Shown: positions 5,790 through 6,388 of the stretch, piece after piece
Position numbering within the stretch: position 1 is the stretch's first letter
Layout: the number at the start of each line of letters is the position of its first letter
Source of the DNA: an uncultured Candidatus Competibacteraceae bacterium
GTDB lineage: Bacteria > Pseudomonadota > Gammaproteobacteria > Competibacterales > Competibacteraceae
Length of the DNA: 6,388 bases
Reading direction: 5' to 3'
Assembly: GCA_937872125.1 (NCBI GenBank)
Contig: CALMNY010000209.1
Span: forward strand, 1-6,388
The notes under the pieces: model-generated
What the model was told of the DNA's origin: nothing
Database searches by the model: none
The model's input: the letters and a program-made list of their open reading frames with translations, nothing else
Made by a program: the position numbers and the translations under genes

Positions 5790-6388
5790 ATAAATGCGCG
5801 CCATGGCTAGCGTAGCCTCGCCGTTCTTCTGCTTGGGGATGATCAGTTCCGCTCGAAAATCGTGCTTGACCAGCCGCTCGGCGTGAGCCAGCGCCGCCGC
5901 TTCGGCCACGCCGTAGCAGCCGGTTTCCCGAAACACGATCTCTGATTTATAACTGAGCCGGTCGGCGTACTCATTAAGCACGGTTGCTGGGTAAAAAGTG
6001 ATCGGTATATTGAGTATCGTCGCCAACGCATACAATCCCGGCTCATCCTGCTTGAGTTCGATGCTGGCCAGTGCGCGCAGCTCATGGCGTTGCAGACCGT
6101 GACGGTTCAAGGTCTGATCGAGAAGACTGAGCAGTGATTCCAGTGGGCAGCCGCGATTACAGCCGACGCCCGCAATCAGCAGCGGCTGGGTATAGCGTTG
6201 CGCGCCGGTAATGACCGCTTGCGCGCCCAGAAACTCAGCGACTTGTCGCGCCCATTCGTTGGCGCCGCCTTCGTGACCCGACAGAATCGGCACGACAAAG
6301 CGGCCGTGTTCGTCCAGCGCCAATACTGCCGGGTCCTGGTATTTGTCGCGTAATACCGGCCCCAGCGTCCGCACTGCGATACCCACGG
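5769..6388 (-). CDS. cbiG: Cobalt-precorrin-5A hydrolase CbiG, C-terminal part (5' end outside window)
   Basis: About 205 residues are visible of a protein normally about 330-360 long, reading leftward to TGA (TCA on the + strand at 5769-5771). CbiG opens the delta-lactone of cobalt-precorrin-5A and releases the C20 carbon as acetaldehyde, a step of the anaerobic, early-cobalt route to vitamin B12, in the cytoplasm. Family landmarks in order, counted from the first full visible codon: GIAVRTLGPVLRDKYQDPAV, the central-domain SGHEGGAN at 36-43, then the C-terminal domain with IAGVGCNRGCP at 71-81, KQDEPGL at 112-118, FRETGCYGVAEAAAL at 152-166 and IIPKQK at 182-187. The codon at 6384-6386 is GTG, but homologues continue upstream, so it is an internal Val and not a start. 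The gene is convergent with all others here, and probably belongs to a cobalamin cluster to the right and marks the end of the accessory region. Confidence 0.95.
   Translation of the reverse strand, partial: VGIAVRTLGPVLRDKYQDPAVLALDEHGRFVVPILSGHEGGANEWARQVAEFLGAQAVITGAQRYTQPLLIAGVGCNRGCPLESLLSLLDQTLNRHGLQRHELRALASIELKQDEPGLYALATILNIPITFYPATVLNEYADRLSYKSEIVFRETGCYGVAEAAALAHAERLVKHDFRAELIIPKQKNGEATLAMARIYGNHDVS

Noticed and set aside
6384..6386. GTG as a start codon for cbiG
   Set aside because: CbiG homologues have a substantial N-terminal domain before the GIAVRxLGP segment, so this is an internal valine in a gene cut by the window.
1..6388. CRISPR array, tRNA, rRNA, transposase or integrase
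   Set aside because: No regularly spaced repeats, no cloverleaf or rRNA-like stretches and no mobile-element protein motifs were seen on either strand.

Overview
The window looks like an accessory (defence-type) segment of a GC-rich proteobacterial chromosome, ending beside an anaerobic cobalamin-biosynthesis gene. High GC with strong third-position G/C in the large genes, AGGGG-type ribosome binding sites, and the kinds of HsdR, YgjP-like peptidase and Lys-rich small protein present suggest a gammaproteobacterium (possibly betaproteobacterium). No rRNA or other phylogenetic marker is present, so this is only an inference.

Layout, left to right on the + strand: (1) the C-terminal half of a Fic-family protein, cut by the window just after where its catalytic loop should be; (2) a 127-base gap with short TTAGCAC direct repeats; (3) a vapB/vapC type II toxin-antitoxin pair (ribbon-helix-helix antitoxin, PIN-domain RNase); (4) a full-length type I restriction subunit HsdR (1146 aa), starting 5 bases after the vapC stop; (5) a YgjP/SprT-like zinc metallopeptidase (238 aa), whose start overlaps the hsdR stop as ATGA; (6) a 141-base gap with a possible promoter and small hairpin; (7) a 34-aa, extremely lysine-rich protein with a strong ribosome binding site. 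On the - strand, convergent with all of this, is (8) the C-terminal part of CbiG, cobalt-precorrin-5A hydrolase, running off the right end.

Items 1-5 appear to form one co-directional unit. Type I restriction loci often carry Fic genes and toxin-antitoxin genes beside hsdS/hsdR, and DUF45/YgjP peptidases often follow hsdR. The modification (hsdM) and specificity (hsdS) subunits are not in the window and are expected upstream of fic. HsdR would translocate and cleave DNA unmodified at the site defined by HsdS. VapBC may stabilise the locus, and the peptidase has no established role in restriction. The vapBC stretch is clearly less GC-rich (about 50%) than hsdR (about 67% in hand-counted samples), which suggests it joined the locus separately.

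No component is without a known family. What merits attention is the arrangement: a toxin-antitoxin cassette in line with, and possibly controlling translation of, the restriction subunit; a possible lost C-terminal extension of the Fic gene; and the small Lys-rich gene at the edge of the island.
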